Assembly (NCBI GenBank): GCA_031316115.1
Contig: JALDRC010000002.1
Coordinates: 248,001 to 312,000, forward strand
Length of the DNA: 64,000 nt
Source of the DNA: Nitrososphaeraceae archaeon
GTDB lineage: Archaea; Thermoproteota; Nitrososphaeria; Nitrososphaerales; Nitrososphaeraceae
Reading direction: 5' to 3'
Positions 8,971 through 18,281 of this stretch are shown in pieces. The notes beneath the pieces were generated by a model. It was not told the DNA's origin, ran no database searches, and saw only the letters and a program-made list of their open reading frames with translations. The translations under genes were made by a program, and so were the position numbers. Each line of letters opens with the position of its first letter. Within the stretch, counting starts at the first letter, position 1.

Positions 8971-9993
8971 TTATTTTTTAAGAAATTTCGAAGCTTTTTT
9001 AGAAATTTCTTCTGTCATTTTGGAGAGCGAGGCATTACCCCCTAAATCATACGTTACATATTTATTTTCATTAATTACATCTTCAGTTGCGTCAAATATA
9101 GCTTTTGAAATATCTTTTTCGCCTAAAAATTCTACCATCCAAGCGCCAGAGCAAATAGTTGCAACAGGATTCACTTTATCTTGTCCTGCATACTTTGGGG
9201 CACTTCCATGAGCTGGTTCAAACATAGCAAAATTATCCCCATAGTTCCCAGAATACACATTTCCTATAGAACCTACATTTCCTGATGCACATTCTGAAAT
9301 AATATCCATAAATAAGTTAGTGCTTAGTAGAACGCTATCATTAAAACGTTCTGGATTCTTTACCAATTGTTGAGTTACATTATCTATATAATATTCTTCT
9401 ACGTTTATTGAGTTAAATTCACGTTGAAATTTTTCAACACTAGACATAAATATTCCATCAGTTTCTTTGAGAATATTACGTTTAGTTATAGCAAATAATT
9501 TTTTAAATCCTCGATCATTAGCAAGTTGAAATGCTTTTTTTGCCACCCTCTCACATCCTTTTCTTGTAATTTTTCTTATCGCCACAGCAGAATCATCACT
9601 TGTTTTGAACTCTATACCTGCATAAAGTCCTTCTGTAGCTTCTCTTACACAAACAAAGTCCAGTTTTAATTTTGATATTTTATAGGTTTTAATTGGCCTA
9701 ATATTTGCATATAATTCAAATCTTTGTCGAATGCTAACAGCGACACTTCTAGGTGCCTGTGGAATAGGAATTGTAGTTGTAGGACCTTTAAAGCAAGCAT
9801 CACTTTGAGAAAGCATAGTCCAAACTTCATCAGAGATATAGGAATTCGTTTTATTTTTTTCCCAATATTCTGAACCTGCTTCTACTGGAATCATTTCGAT
9901 AGAAGTATTACAATCCGTTAAAACTTTCATCATGGCAGAAACTAATTCTGGTCCTGTCCCGTCCCCTTTTATCACTACGGCCTTTTTACTCAC
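8971..9993 (-). CDS. Isocitrate/isopropylmalate dehydrogenase family protein (beta-decarboxylating)
   Basis: NAD(P)-dependent oxidative decarboxylation of a malate-type substrate. 340 residues. N-terminal VIKGDGTGPELV; substrate arginines in SVAVSIRQRFELYANIRPIK; VREATEGLYAGIE near residue 117, which resembles NAD-type isocitrate or homoisocitrate dehydrogenases more than LeuB; metal-binding aspartates around YIDNVTQQLV; and cofactor loop EPAHGSAPKYAG. leuCD lies 6 kb away on the other strand, so a 3-isopropylmalate role cannot be excluded. Isocitrate is my preferred substrate at moderate certainty. Confidence 0.85.
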   Translation of the reverse strand: MSKKAVVIKGDGTGPELVSAMMKVLTDCNTSIEMIPVEAGSEYWEKNKTNSYISDEVWTMLSQSDACFKGPTTTIPIPQAPRSVAVSIRQRFELYANIRPIKTYKISKLKLDFVCVREATEGLYAGIEFKTSDDSAVAIRKITRKGCERVAKKAFQLANDRGFKKLFAITKRNILKETDGIFMSSVEKFQREFNSINVEEYYIDNVTQQLVKNPERFNDSVLLSTNLFMDIISECASGNVGSIGNVYSGNYGDNFAMFEPAHGSAPKYAGQDKVNPVATICSGAWMVEFLGEKDISKAIFDATEDVINENKYVTYDLGGNASLSKMTEEISKKASKFLKK

Positions 9994-10031
9994 AAATATT
10001 CAAAATTTTCTAAAAGTGATCTCTTTATATT

Positions 10032-10595
10032 TTATTTGGATTTTAACTCCATTTTAACGACCATATCCTTAGTAAATGGAGGCATCAATGTAGAATTTGA
10101 AACTTTTGTGAATTCGTTATTTTCAGAATAATATGAATATTGGATGTCATATTGATCTAGATTTAAAATTTCTTCGGTTAATGCCTTTGTGTTATTATCG
10201 ACAACTGTAATTGTTTTATTATCTTTAGAGTAAATATTCATAAAGTCATCCATTGAAAGTCGAATTGGTCTAATATATTGTACATGCAGATGTTCACCGA
10301 TTTCATCAGTATGAATTATATGCAGACATTCTCTTTCTTCTTTCATTTCTCTTCCAACCGTATCTGGTAATAGTTTCTGCTTTCCATCTACAAAAATTTG
10401 AACAACTGGATATAAATTAAACGTATCCCTATCGTGTGCCTTCAGGCATATGTCTAAAATAGGTGGAGGGGGAGAAAATTGCATTATTATAATGCCAGCT
10501 AGGGTAGCAACACCGATCATTACCGGTGGGATTAAAAGTTGTTTTTTGGTAACTTTCTTTGAAGGTTTTAGTGGCTTGAACCGTCTTTTTGGCAT
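10032..10595 (-). CDS. Membrane-anchored protein of unknown function
   Basis: 187 residues. A very basic N terminus (MPKRRFKPLKPSKKVTKKQ) is followed by one hydrophobic segment at about residues 20-42 and then a soluble domain, predicted outside the membrane, ending VVKMELKSK. A proline run SPPPP follows the membrane segment. The extracytoplasmic part contains HDRD and EIGEHLHVQY stretches that look like a beta-rich domain, but I do not recognise the family. It is 38 bp upstream of the dehydrogenase gene on the same strand. Similar anchored proteins of unknown function are common in thaumarchaea, as I recall. Confidence 0.7.
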   Translation of the reverse strand: MPKRRFKPLKPSKKVTKKQLLIPPVMIGVATLAGIIIMQFSPPPPILDICLKAHDRDTFNLYPVVQIFVDGKQKLLPDTVGREMKEERECLHIIHTDEIGEHLHVQYIRPIRLSMDDFMNIYSKDNKTITVVDNNTKALTEEILNLDQYDIQYSYYSENNEFTKVSNSTLMPPFTKDMVVKMELKSK

Positions 10596-10740
10596 TATGT
10601 ATCTTATTTTCTTTGAATCTAAGTATTAGAGTCTTTCTATCTTTATTTTTTAATGATTTTAATATTCCGACTTTTAATTATAATATTAGGATTGTGGACC
10701 AGGTATTATTTAATAAGAATAACATCGAAAAATATCATGT

Positions 10741-11496
10741 ATGAGAATAGTTCAGATTTCTGATTTGCATATTGGACATCATTTCAAAAAAGAAGTTTTT
10801 GATTTACTGACAGAAGAATTAAACTCTGCAATTAACCCAGATTGTATCATAATAACAGGGGATTTGACTGATGAAGGCTTACTGAGTCAATATGAAACAG
10901 CGAAAAATAGGATAGAGAAATTAAATTGTTCCAACAAAATAATACTTCCTGGTAATCATGACTACAGACACACTGGATATTTATTGTTCAAAAAATTCTT
11001 TCCAGTAAGGAATCAAATACATGAATTCGATGATATTGTTATTTTGACATTAAACACAGCTCGACCAGATAGAGATGAAGGCGAGGTAGGGTATAGACAA
11101 AATTTATGGATGGAAAAAAGTCTGTTTAAAATTCATGATAAAATAAAAGTAGTAGCCATGCATCACCATTTGATAAGTATCCCTGATACAGGAACAGACA
11201 AAGTAATAGTGTATGATGCTGGTGATACCTTAAGATCATGTCTTACCTCTAAAGTTAACCTGGTTCTTTGTGGCCACAAGCATCGACCTTGGATATGGAA
11301 TTTAGGCTCGTTGGAAATAGCTTACGCAGGGACTGCAACTTCTGATAGGTATAGGGGTTTTTTTGACAACTCATATAATATAATCGAGATTCATAACAAT
11401 AAAACTATAAAAATCGAGATAAAGATTGTTGGAGGTAAACGTTTTCCGTTGAACGATTTGGTTCAAAATTATAAACCCTTTTTAGAAATTAGTTAA
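10741..11496 (+). CDS. Metallophosphoesterase (calcineurin-like, Icc/CpdA type)
   Basis: Two-metal phosphodiesterase. All family motifs are in order: ISDLHIGHH (residues 5-13), ITGDLTDEG, LPGNHDYRH, AMHHHL and CGHKHRPW. 251 residues, the size of the Icc/CpdA-type cyclic-nucleotide phosphodiesterase group. No membrane or export signal, so probably cytosolic. The substrate cannot be told from sequence; members cleave cAMP, other nucleotides or phospholipid headgroups. Confidence 0.9.
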   Translation: MRIVQISDLHIGHHFKKEVFDLLTEELNSAINPDCIIITGDLTDEGLLSQYETAKNRIEKLNCSNKIILPGNHDYRHTGYLLFKKFFPVRNQIHEFDDIVILTLNTARPDRDEGEVGYRQNLWMEKSLFKIHDKIKVVAMHHHLISIPDTGTDKVIVYDAGDTLRSCLTSKVNLVLCGHKHRPWIWNLGSLEIAYAGTATSDRYRGFFDNSYNIIEIHNNKTIKIEIKIVGGKRFPLNDLVQNYKPFLEIS

Positions 11497-11559
11497 AATT
11501 TAATACTTAATTTTTAATGAGCAAGATATAAAAGAGATAAAAGAATTTGAAGGAACATT

Positions 11560-12042
11560 TTGATCTATATCCACATAGATGGGGTTTCCAGGGGAAATCC
11601 AGGAGCTTCTGGAATAGGTATTACTATTCATCAAAAAAATAAACTGATTTTAATCTATGGAGAATATGTAGGGATTCTTACTAATATCGAATCAGAATAC
11701 ATAGCTTTAAAAAGAGCCCTAGAAATATGTCTTAAATTTGATAAAAAGAACATTACGATTTTTTCTGATTGTTTACAAGTAGTAAGAGAAAGAAAATCAA
11801 AAACAAGATTAAGGAAAAAGGAATTGAGAATATTAATGCGTCAAATAATCAATCTTGAAAATAAGTTTCAAAATATCGCCTATATGTTTATTCCTCGAGA
11901 AAAAAATTTTTTTGTAGATAAAGTTGCAAATGACGCAGTTAACGATTATTTTAATACACACGACATAATCAAGAATACTGGCAGCAGTGAAGAATCAGAG
12001 TTAATATTGAATAATAGAGATGTAAGAAAGGCATTTGACTGA
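11560..12042 (+). CDS. rnhA: Ribonuclease HI (type 1)
   Basis: Degrades RNA in RNA-DNA hybrids. Acidic active-site residues are visible: Asp7 in IHIDGVSRGNPG, Glu46 in IESEYIALKRAL, Asp70 in IFSDCLQVV, and a C-terminal aspartate in VDKVANDA. 160 residues, as expected for the minimal enzyme. The start codon is TTG at 11560. An archaeal RNase HII would normally coexist; it is not in this window. The C-terminal 25 residues are acidic and probably disordered. Confidence 0.9.
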   Translation: MIYIHIDGVSRGNPGASGIGITIHQKNKLILIYGEYVGILTNIESEYIALKRALEICLKFDKKNITIFSDCLQVVRERKSKTRLRKKELRILMRQIINLENKFQNIAYMFIPREKNFFVDKVANDAVNDYFNTHDIIKNTGSSEESELILNNRDVRKAFD

Positions 12043-12099
12043 GCTGCCCGTATATAAGATTTTTTCTAAAGGTTTATGTAACTAATAAATCGTAGGTAA

Positions 12100-12690
12100 T
12101 TGAAATTGCTAGGAAAACGCGATAAGAGATATAGTTACATCAAAGACATTGTCATAGTTGTGATAGGAGTTGCAATATTTTGGTTTGCTATAAAGGTTTA
12201 CTTTAATGTTGAGAATCCATTTTACGTTGTCTCAAGTGGCAGCATGATTCCTGTTTTAAATGTAGGAGACATACTTGTAGTAAAAGATGGAAACTCATTT
12301 GACAATTTGAAAATAGGGGATATCATCGTATTTGATAGACCTGATGGCGCAGATAGGGTAATAGTTCATCGAATAATTGATATCACAGACAGATTTGGTG
12401 AAAAAATAATTGTTACAAAAGGAGATGCCAATAATGGCATTATCCCAGGAACAGATTTTCCAATCAGGGAAAAAGATTACATAGGAAGTGTATATTTCGT
12501 CATTCCTAAAATCGGCCTATTTTTGAAATACATCAATCCTCCTGTTAACTATATAATAATCGCTGGAATAATAGGAGCTCTCATCTATACAAATCTAAGA
12601 AAGAAAAAAAATAATGAAAATGAAGAGATTGATAACAATGAAAACAACATAAATAATTCTAATAAAGATAAAGATAATGAAAATAAATAA
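12100..12690 (+). CDS. Signal peptidase I (archaeal/Sec11 type)
   Basis: Cleaves signal peptides on the outer face of the membrane. 196 residues. An N-terminal membrane helix (about 15-34) is followed by SSGSM with nucleophile Ser48, and by RVIVHRIID with His90 in place of the bacterial lysine, the archaeal/ER-type Ser-His arrangement. A second membrane helix lies near 150-166. The tail is an unusual run of Asn, Glu, Asp and Lys (NNENEEIDNNENN and onward), about 30 residues, likely disordered. TTG start. Confidence 0.93.
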   Translation: MKLLGKRDKRYSYIKDIVIVVIGVAIFWFAIKVYFNVENPFYVVSSGSMIPVLNVGDILVVKDGNSFDNLKIGDIIVFDRPDGADRVIVHRIIDITDRFGEKIIVTKGDANNGIIPGTDFPIREKDYIGSVYFVIPKIGLFLKYINPPVNYIIIAGIIGALIYTNLRKKKNNENEEIDNNENNINNSNKDKDNENK

Positions 12691-12727
12691 CTATCACTTT
12701 TCTAGGTATGAAAGGTAAGTTTACATC

Positions 12728-13849
12728 CTACAAAGCATTAATTTTCTTGACAATGGTTAATACATCATTATCCAATAATACATGGTCTAACCCGACTTTT
12801 TGGCCTCCAAATTTTACACTGTTTCCCCATACTAATGCAAATTTAAAGTCTCTAAGCATATTACGATGTAACTGAAGGCATATATCCCTAACCTTTGTTC
12901 CCTCTCTTACTATCATTGGTTCTTCATAATCGGTTGCGGCGCCCTTGGGTTTCATATATATCCTAATAAATCCTAGGTTTTCGAAAATGGATTCCTTTAC
13001 TAGTTCAATGTTAATTTCTGAATTGGCAGAGACAGGAATACTGTTATTTGAAAAGTTTTTTAGTATTTTATTTAGGTTTTTACTATCAATTAGGTCTATT
13101 TTATTTATAACTACTATACATTGAGGATATACACGATTACCTATCAATGCATCAATTAAATCATCAATTGTTAAATTTTTCTCTTTTATAGTTATTCTTC
13201 CGTTATGAATTCCATAAATCTTGCACATTTCACGTACTAATGATTCAGATACTTGCGATGTAGATTCAAGACTTACAGAAATACCCCCTTTTTCAGTCCT
13301 GGCGATTTTTACGTTTGGTGGATTTTTATTCACTTTTATACCTATTTCAGATAACTCTCTTACAAGGATATCATAGTGGTTAGGTTGAAAAACATCTACA
13401 ATAATGAGTACTAGGTCGGCATTTCTTGCAATAGATAGAACCTTTTTTCCCATTCCTTTTCCTGATGCGGCACCTTTTATTATACCAGGTAAATCAATTA
13501 TCTGTATTTTTGCTCCCCTATAGTTCATCATTCCTGGTACTGCTGTTAAAGTTGTAAATTGATAAGAACCAGTTTGCGAATTTGCATTTGTTAGACTGTT
13601 TAAAAGCGTTGATTTTCCAACACTTGGAAAGCCTATCAATACCACAGTAGCATCTCCCTCTTTTTTAACATCATATCCACTACTTCCCCTACCGCCAGAA
13701 ACAGTCTTTCCGTGTTTGTTCTCCTCCTGTTCTTTTTTTAATTTTGCAATTTTTGCTTTTAAGACTCCTATGTGGAACTCCGTTGCTTTGTTGATCTGTG
13801 TTTTGTGTATTTCATCTTCTATTGCTTTGATTTTTTCTGGAATTCCCAT
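12728..13849 (-). CDS. DRG-family GTP-binding protein with TGS domain
   Basis: Archaeal homologue of eukaryotic DRG GTPases, linked to ribosome function. 373 residues. An N-terminal coiled region precedes the P-loop GFPSVGKS at 73-80; G2/G3 are TLTAVPGMMNYRGAKIQIID and LPGIIKG; G4 is NKIDL; the HTH/S5-like insertion lies between. A C-terminal TGS domain starts at PMIVREGTKVRDIC. The order and length match DRG rather than Obg or YchF. Convergent with the signal peptidase gene, 37 bp apart. Confidence 0.94.
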   Translation of the reverse strand: MGIPEKIKAIEDEIHKTQINKATEFHIGVLKAKIAKLKKEQEENKHGKTVSGGRGSSGYDVKKEGDATVVLIGFPSVGKSTLLNSLTNANSQTGSYQFTTLTAVPGMMNYRGAKIQIIDLPGIIKGAASGKGMGKKVLSIARNADLVLIIVDVFQPNHYDILVRELSEIGIKVNKNPPNVKIARTEKGGISVSLESTSQVSESLVREMCKIYGIHNGRITIKEKNLTIDDLIDALIGNRVYPQCIVVINKIDLIDSKNLNKILKNFSNNSIPVSANSEINIELVKESIFENLGFIRIYMKPKGAATDYEEPMIVREGTKVRDICLQLHRNMLRDFKFALVWGNSVKFGGQKVGLDHVLLDNDVLTIVKKINAL

Positions 13850-13891
13850 TTTTTATAAGATATATTGTGAAAAAAGAATAAAAAATGTTAT

Positions 13892-14443
13892 CTAAAAAAT
13901 TGTTAAAAATTTTAATAGATGCATTGTTGCAATTACGCATCCTGAAAATATCATTAAAAGCCAGGGCATTGCAGGTAATTTTGGAGAATTGAGAGTAATA
14001 TTGTGGTTATCGATAACATGGGTTATGTAATCCCTAACCTTTGAATTCCATATTTTATATTCAATTTTATGTTTTTGCAATATTGATTCTATCTCATAGA
14101 CAACCGGACATCGTACGGATCTTATATGTTGAATATATTTTCTTGATATTTCTACCTCTCCCTGGAGTGCTATCAAACCTTGGTTTATTTCTAGCAATCG
14201 AATATGCATTTCCCAAGGTTTTTTTAATTTTTTTGCAAATCCATGCCCTATCTGGCCAGGCTTTTTATTCTCAAATTTGACTTTTTTAAAGCCTTCTTCA
14301 ATTAACGTGTTTATTATTTCGTCTTTTTTGATTCTTACCATCAAACTTAAATGATCCAATTGTATGTCTTCTAACTTTATCGAGTCTTGTAATCCCTTTA
14401 AGATTCCTATCTTACGAGGGTAACTGGTAAGGAACTCGGACAT
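13892..14443 (-). CDS. Conserved-looking protein of unknown function with C-terminal membrane segment
   Basis: 183 residues. A mostly soluble region (about 1-150) rich in charged residues contains IGHGFAKKLKKPWEMHIRL and a sequence with one cysteine (SVRCPVVYEIESIL). It ends with one hydrophobic segment near 157-180 (LLMIFSGCVIATMHLL). This suggests a tail-anchored cytosolic domain. I recognise no family. Gene sits between the GTPase and cofE on the same strand with gaps of 42 and 62 bp. Confidence 0.7.
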   Translation of the reverse strand: MSEFLTSYPRKIGILKGLQDSIKLEDIQLDHLSLMVRIKKDEIINTLIEEGFKKVKFENKKPGQIGHGFAKKLKKPWEMHIRLLEINQGLIALQGEVEISRKYIQHIRSVRCPVVYEIESILQKHKIEYKIWNSKVRDYITHVIDNHNITLNSPKLPAMPWLLMIFSGCVIATMHLLKFLTIF

Positions 14444-14505
14444 CTAGTATTTGAATTTTGAGATCGTAGTTATATTAAAATGCTGTGTTAATGAACCTTA
14501 TTTAC

Positions 14506-15255
14506 TTACGAATCTATGCCTCTCAAATAGATATCATTATTATAGTTTATCGATAGATCCTTCCATGTTAACGATCGATCTGTCATTGGGATGTTAGTCC
14601 CTCTAATTACCACAACAGGTACTGATTCATCAGTTTCTCCCATTACAAATGTCCCCATAGTTGCCAAAGCATCTGCATTTGCTTTTAAGGTGTACTTCAT
14701 GATATTGCCGTAGAGGTCTTGACTACCTCGCAAATCTTCAACTGGTTCAATTCCAGCACATCCTACAGCAACACCAATAGTTCCAATTCTAGTTGGCATT
14801 AATCTACTATCTGATATCACAACTCCTATTTTCAGTCCATATTTTATAATAAAATGCATTCTAACTTTTTCTGCTGAAAAAAAAGGATCGTCTGGTAAAC
14901 AAATTATATTGTTTTCAGGAGCATTGGATTTATCTAAACCTGCGTTAGGAGCAAGAACGCCATTTTTAATAGAAAGTAAAAATCCTGGTAATCCACCAAA
15001 TACAACATCCGATTCTCTTAAAACTATCTCTACTACTTTTGGATCCATATAATATTTTTTGGCAAGGATTTTTGCTTCCAAGCTTTCTTTCACACTTGCT
15101 AGGTCTACAAAAGAACCTTCGCTAATAGATACAAATTTGCTTGAAATGACTATTATATCATTTTCCTTAAAAACAAATCCACTTGAAGAAATTGCCTGAG
15201 TTAGATCGAATATTTGTTTTTTTATCTTGATTTTGATTGGGAAAAGTTGGATCAT
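14506..15255 (-). CDS. cofE: Coenzyme F420-0:L-glutamate ligase
   Basis: GTP-dependent addition of glutamates to F420-0, last stage of F420 synthesis. 249 residues. Family motifs: DIIVISSKFVSISEG near the N terminus, ESDVVFGGLPGFLLSIKNGVLAPNAGLDKSN in the middle, and ISDSRLMPTRIGTIGVAVGCAGIEP, which is diagnostic for CofE. It stands apart from cofG and cofH at 49.7-52.1 kb, so the F420 genes are scattered within the window. Confidence 0.95.
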   Translation of the reverse strand: MIQLFPIKIKIKKQIFDLTQAISSSGFVFKENDIIVISSKFVSISEGSFVDLASVKESLEAKILAKKYYMDPKVVEIVLRESDVVFGGLPGFLLSIKNGVLAPNAGLDKSNAPENNIICLPDDPFFSAEKVRMHFIIKYGLKIGVVISDSRLMPTRIGTIGVAVGCAGIEPVEDLRGSQDLYGNIMKYTLKANADALATMGTFVMGETDESVPVVVIRGTNIPMTDRSLTWKDLSINYNNDIYLRGIDS

Positions 15256-15340
15256 TTTTCCTAAAATAATTACTCTAGTTTGATTTTTATCTTTTTAGAA
15301 AGTTTTAATTCCCAGAAAAATAATTTTATATAAATATATT

Positions 15341-16618
15341 ATGGGAATGAATATTACTGAAAAAATATTAGCAAAGGCATCAAATAGAACGAAAGTTTCC
15401 CCTGATGATGTTGTAATAGCTAATATCGATAAGGTTATGATTCATGACGTGTCTGGTCCTGGAGTTATCAAGGTGTTCGAACTATGGGAGAATAAAGGTA
15501 TAAAACTCGAAAAACTTTATGATCCTGAAAAAGTGTGGATCAGTGAAGATCATTTTGTACCTGCTTCGGATAAAGTTTCTGCTAATAACATTTCTTTGTT
15601 ATCTAAGTGGTCCAAGAAATTTAATGTCAAGAAGCATTATAAATATGGCTTAGGACAATACGGGATCTGTCACACTCTGTCACATGAAGAAGGATTAATC
15701 CTTCCGGGGGAGTTGTATGTCGGTGGAGATTCTCATACTAATACTTCTGGTGCTATGGGGGCACTAGCTGTTGGATTAGGACATACAGATATAGCATATG
15801 TATTAATGAATGGTAAGATTTGGTTTAAGATCCCTGAAACTATTTTGTTTAAATTAAGTGGTAAAAAACCTGATTATATCATGGCAAAAGATATTATTTT
15901 AAAAATCATTGGCGAGATAGGAACCGATGGTGCCAACTACAAAGCTATGCAATTCTCTGGGGATGTTATAGAAAAAATGACTATGGAAGAAAGGTTAACA
16001 CTTACCAATATGACAACAGAAGCAGGAGCCAAAAACGGAATAATAGAGCCAGATAACACTACATATGAATATTTAAAATCTAGGACAAACGAGAAATACA
16101 TCCCAGTTTACAGTGATGTTGACGCAGAATATTCTGAGATTTATTCATATGAAATTGGGGATCTAGAACCAATAGTTGCCAAACCATTTTCTCCAAAAAA
16201 TATTTCGGTTGCGAGAGAATTACAAGGAATTGAGCTCGATAAGGCCTACATTGGTTCTTGTACTGGGGCAAAATTAGAAGATTTAAGAAATGCTGCAAAA
16301 ATTATGAAAGGTAAAAAAGTAAAAATAAGAACAGAGGTATTACCTGCTGCACAGTCAATATTTCTAAAGGCAATGAAAGAAGGATTAGTTAATGTTTTCT
16401 TAGAAGCAGGAGCGATAGTAGGTCCCCCTACTTGCGGTGCCTGTTGTGGAGCACATATGGGGGTATTAGCAAAGGATGAGGTTTGTATTAGTACCACAAA
16501 TAGAAATTTTCCAGGGAGAATGGGGCATGTAGAATCAAAAACCTATCTAGCTTCTCCACTAGTCGTAGCTTCTTCAGCTATTAATGGAAAAATAACTGAT
16601 CCAAGGGATGTGGATTAA
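15341..16618 (+). CDS. leuC: 3-isopropylmalate dehydratase large subunit (LeuC/aconitase family)
   Basis: Iron-sulfur hydro-lyase that isomerises 2-isopropylmalate in leucine synthesis; homoaconitase activity is possible in archaea. 425 residues, the short archaeal form. Motifs: HEEGLILPGELYVGGDSHT, and three 4Fe-4S cysteines at 307 (GSCTGAKLEDLRNAA), 365 and 368 (TCGACCGAHMG). leuD follows with no gap. Two ATGs (15341 and 15347) are possible starts, and a strong TATA-like stretch at about 15324-15332 sits so close that leaderless initiation at the second ATG is plausible. Confidence 0.93.
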   Translation: MGMNITEKILAKASNRTKVSPDDVVIANIDKVMIHDVSGPGVIKVFELWENKGIKLEKLYDPEKVWISEDHFVPASDKVSANNISLLSKWSKKFNVKKHYKYGLGQYGICHTLSHEEGLILPGELYVGGDSHTNTSGAMGALAVGLGHTDIAYVLMNGKIWFKIPETILFKLSGKKPDYIMAKDIILKIIGEIGTDGANYKAMQFSGDVIEKMTMEERLTLTNMTTEAGAKNGIIEPDNTTYEYLKSRTNEKYIPVYSDVDAEYSEIYSYEIGDLEPIVAKPFSPKNISVARELQGIELDKAYIGSCTGAKLEDLRNAAKIMKGKKVKIRTEVLPAAQSIFLKAMKEGLVNVFLEAGAIVGPPTCGACCGAHMGVLAKDEVCISTTNRNFPGRMGHVESKTYLASPLVVASSAINGKITDPRDVD

Positions 16619-17122
16619 ATGAAGATTTTGACAGGGAAAGTTATTAAATATGATATAGAAAATATAGATACAGACGTAATCATTCCTGGACCTTACTTGA
16701 AAATACATGATCACAAAGAACTAGGAAAACATTCCATGGAGGGTTTAGATCCGGATTTTTCCTCAAAAGTGAATAAAGGAGACTTTATGGTAACTGGTAA
16801 AAATTTTGGTTGTGGTTCCAGCAGAGAACATGCCCCTATTGCGCTGCATGAAAGTGGGATACAAGCGATTTTAGCTCCTTCATTCGCAAGAATTTTCTAT
16901 AGAAATGCTGTGGATGGTGGATATTTATTACCAATTGAAATTGAACAGGACATTGTCAAAAAAATTCAAGATAGGGATGAACTAGAAATTAATTTGAATG
17001 AAAACAAAATATTCAATAAAACACAAAAGGAAGAATATTTAATCAAACCTTTTCCTGAGTTAATTTCAAAGATTGTAAGTGCAGGTGGATTAATAAATTT
17101 TAAAATAGAAGAACAAAATTGA
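16619..17122 (+). CDS. leuD: 3-isopropylmalate dehydratase small subunit
   Basis: Swivelling domain partner of LeuC. 167 residues, the usual archaeal length. Contains TDVIIPGPYL near the N terminus, GKNFGCGSSREHAP around 58-71 (substrate-binding serine and arginine) and FARIFYRNAVDGGYLLP. Starts directly after the leuC stop codon, so the two are surely co-transcribed and probably translationally coupled. Confidence 0.93.
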   Translation: MKILTGKVIKYDIENIDTDVIIPGPYLKIHDHKELGKHSMEGLDPDFSSKVNKGDFMVTGKNFGCGSSREHAPIALHESGIQAILAPSFARIFYRNAVDGGYLLPIEIEQDIVKKIQDRDELEINLNENKIFNKTQKEEYLIKPFPELISKIVSAGGLINFKIEEQN

Positions 17123-17141
17123 TCTGTTAAATCCGTAATTA

Positions 17142-17160
17142 ATTTTGTTTTTTTAGTTTT
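17142..17160 (+). terminator. Poly-T termination signal after leuCD
   Basis: Twenty bases after the leuD stop the plus strand has a T-rich run (TTTTGTTTTTTTAGTTTTC). Short T-tracts without a hairpin serve as archaeal terminators. Convergent transcripts of leuD and the surface protein meet in this AT-rich spacer. Confidence 0.4.
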
Positions 17161-17292
17161 CTGACATTATAAAAATATGTAATTTATCTATTTTAGTCAT
17201 ACTTTATAATCAAATAACTGATATGTTAGATTAAATATTTTATTTTATTCAAAACAAAAAATGAAGAGTATAAGACTAAGTTGTTAATCTCC

Positions 17293-18087
17293 TTAATCTT
17301 TATCGTCTTTTTTATCGTCTTTTTTATCGTCTTTTTTATCGTCTTTTTTATCGTCTTTTTTATCTCCTTTATCATCTGATCCGTCATCTGCTGTGTCGGC
17401 TGCTGTGGCTTCTTCTATTGGAGCTGGTGCTATAGCATCAAAAGTTTCTACTCCTCTTACGTCACCAGTTACTGTATAAGTTGCAGCAAATGGTTCTCCA
17501 TCAAGAGTATGCAAAGCAAGAGCATTACCAGCGAATGGTAATGATGCAGAATTTATAGGACCGTTATACTGTGGTGCCATCAGACTAATAGCAACGGATC
17601 CTTCTCCCAATGGAGCTGTTGCTAATCCGCCGTAATAGGTATCGATATTAGTAGCATTTCCAAAATTCTGTAAAACAACTACTTCAACTGGTTTACTTGC
17701 TGTATAGGTTAAAGTTCCATCGTAGACAGCTCCATCTGATCTTGGAGGTAAAATCAGAGCTAATTGATGAGCCTCATGGCCTGGAAGAGGATCTTGAGTT
17801 GAAGTAACGGTTCCTTGTTGAGCAAAAGATTCGCCAATTCCAATAGATACAACTTCTGGTTCAGCTACTGGTTCTGAGATTTGTTCGGAAGTAGCGTCAG
17901 AAGCTTCCGTCGCATTTACTGATTCAGTAGTATCAGTAGCATTAACTGATTCAATTCCACTTGTTGCATTAACTGATTCAATTTCACTTTCCTGTGCTTG
18001 AATAGTTCCTGGAATCTGTAATCCAATAGCAAATAATGCTAGTATCAATACAGATATTGTACCAAAATACGTTATCATTTTAGACAT
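17293..18087 (-). CDS. Secreted repeat-rich surface protein
   Basis: 264 residues. Signal peptide at 1-31 (hydrophobic core VLILALFAIGLQIPG, then TIQAQ). The next part has three copies of ESVNAT, each giving an N-glycosylation sequon (NAT). A central domain of about 130 residues (FAQQGTVTSTQDPLPG to TYTVTGDVRGVETFD) is beta-rich and unrecognised. The C terminus is GDKKDDKKDDK-type, six tandem KDDK units. It lacks cysteine and a C-terminal membrane anchor. Probably exported and retained at or released from the cell surface, with a highly charged tail that could bind cations or other surface layers; that role is inference. Confidence 0.75.
   Translation of the reverse strand: MSKMITYFGTISVLILALFAIGLQIPGTIQAQESEIESVNATSGIESVNATDTTESVNATEASDATSEQISEPVAEPEVVSIGIGESFAQQGTVTSTQDPLPGHEAHQLALILPPRSDGAVYDGTLTYTASKPVEVVVLQNFGNATNIDTYYGGLATAPLGEGSVAISLMAPQYNGPINSASLPFAGNALALHTLDGEPFAATYTVTGDVRGVETFDAIAPAPIEEATAADTADDGSDDKGDKKDDKKDDKKDDKKDDKKDDKD
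17299..17361 (-). repeat. 12-bp tandem repeat encoding KDDK units
   Basis: On the plus strand the hexamer atcgtc recurs at 17302, 17314, 17326, 17338 and 17350, exactly every 12 bp within a ttttttatcgtc unit. Near-identity of the DNA, not just the protein, suggests recent slippage expansion. Confidence 0.9.
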
Positions 18088-18110
18088 TGTTAAATGCTCT
18101 GATACATATA

Positions 18111-18118
18111 ATTTAAAT
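18111..18118 (-). promoter_or_regulatory. TATA box of the surface protein gene
   Basis: ATTTAAAT centred about 28 nt upstream of the ATG at 18087, the spacing expected for a leaderless or nearly leaderless archaeal transcript. Confidence 0.55.
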
Positions 18119-18281
18119 ATTTCTTATAGTAAATTTGTTAAATAGATTTAACCACTTTGCTAGGCTCAGAGGGATAACAGATATCTAATCATTTTATAAT
18201 TCATAAACAATTTTCTTCATAGCCATATGAACAACTTCAAAGAGATTAATTAATTTGTCTATTATGATTTTGTATTAATTA

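Noticed and set aside
17299-17361. Possible CRISPR-like regular repeat
   Set aside because: Period is 12 bp with no spacers and lies within a coding frame (KDDK units).
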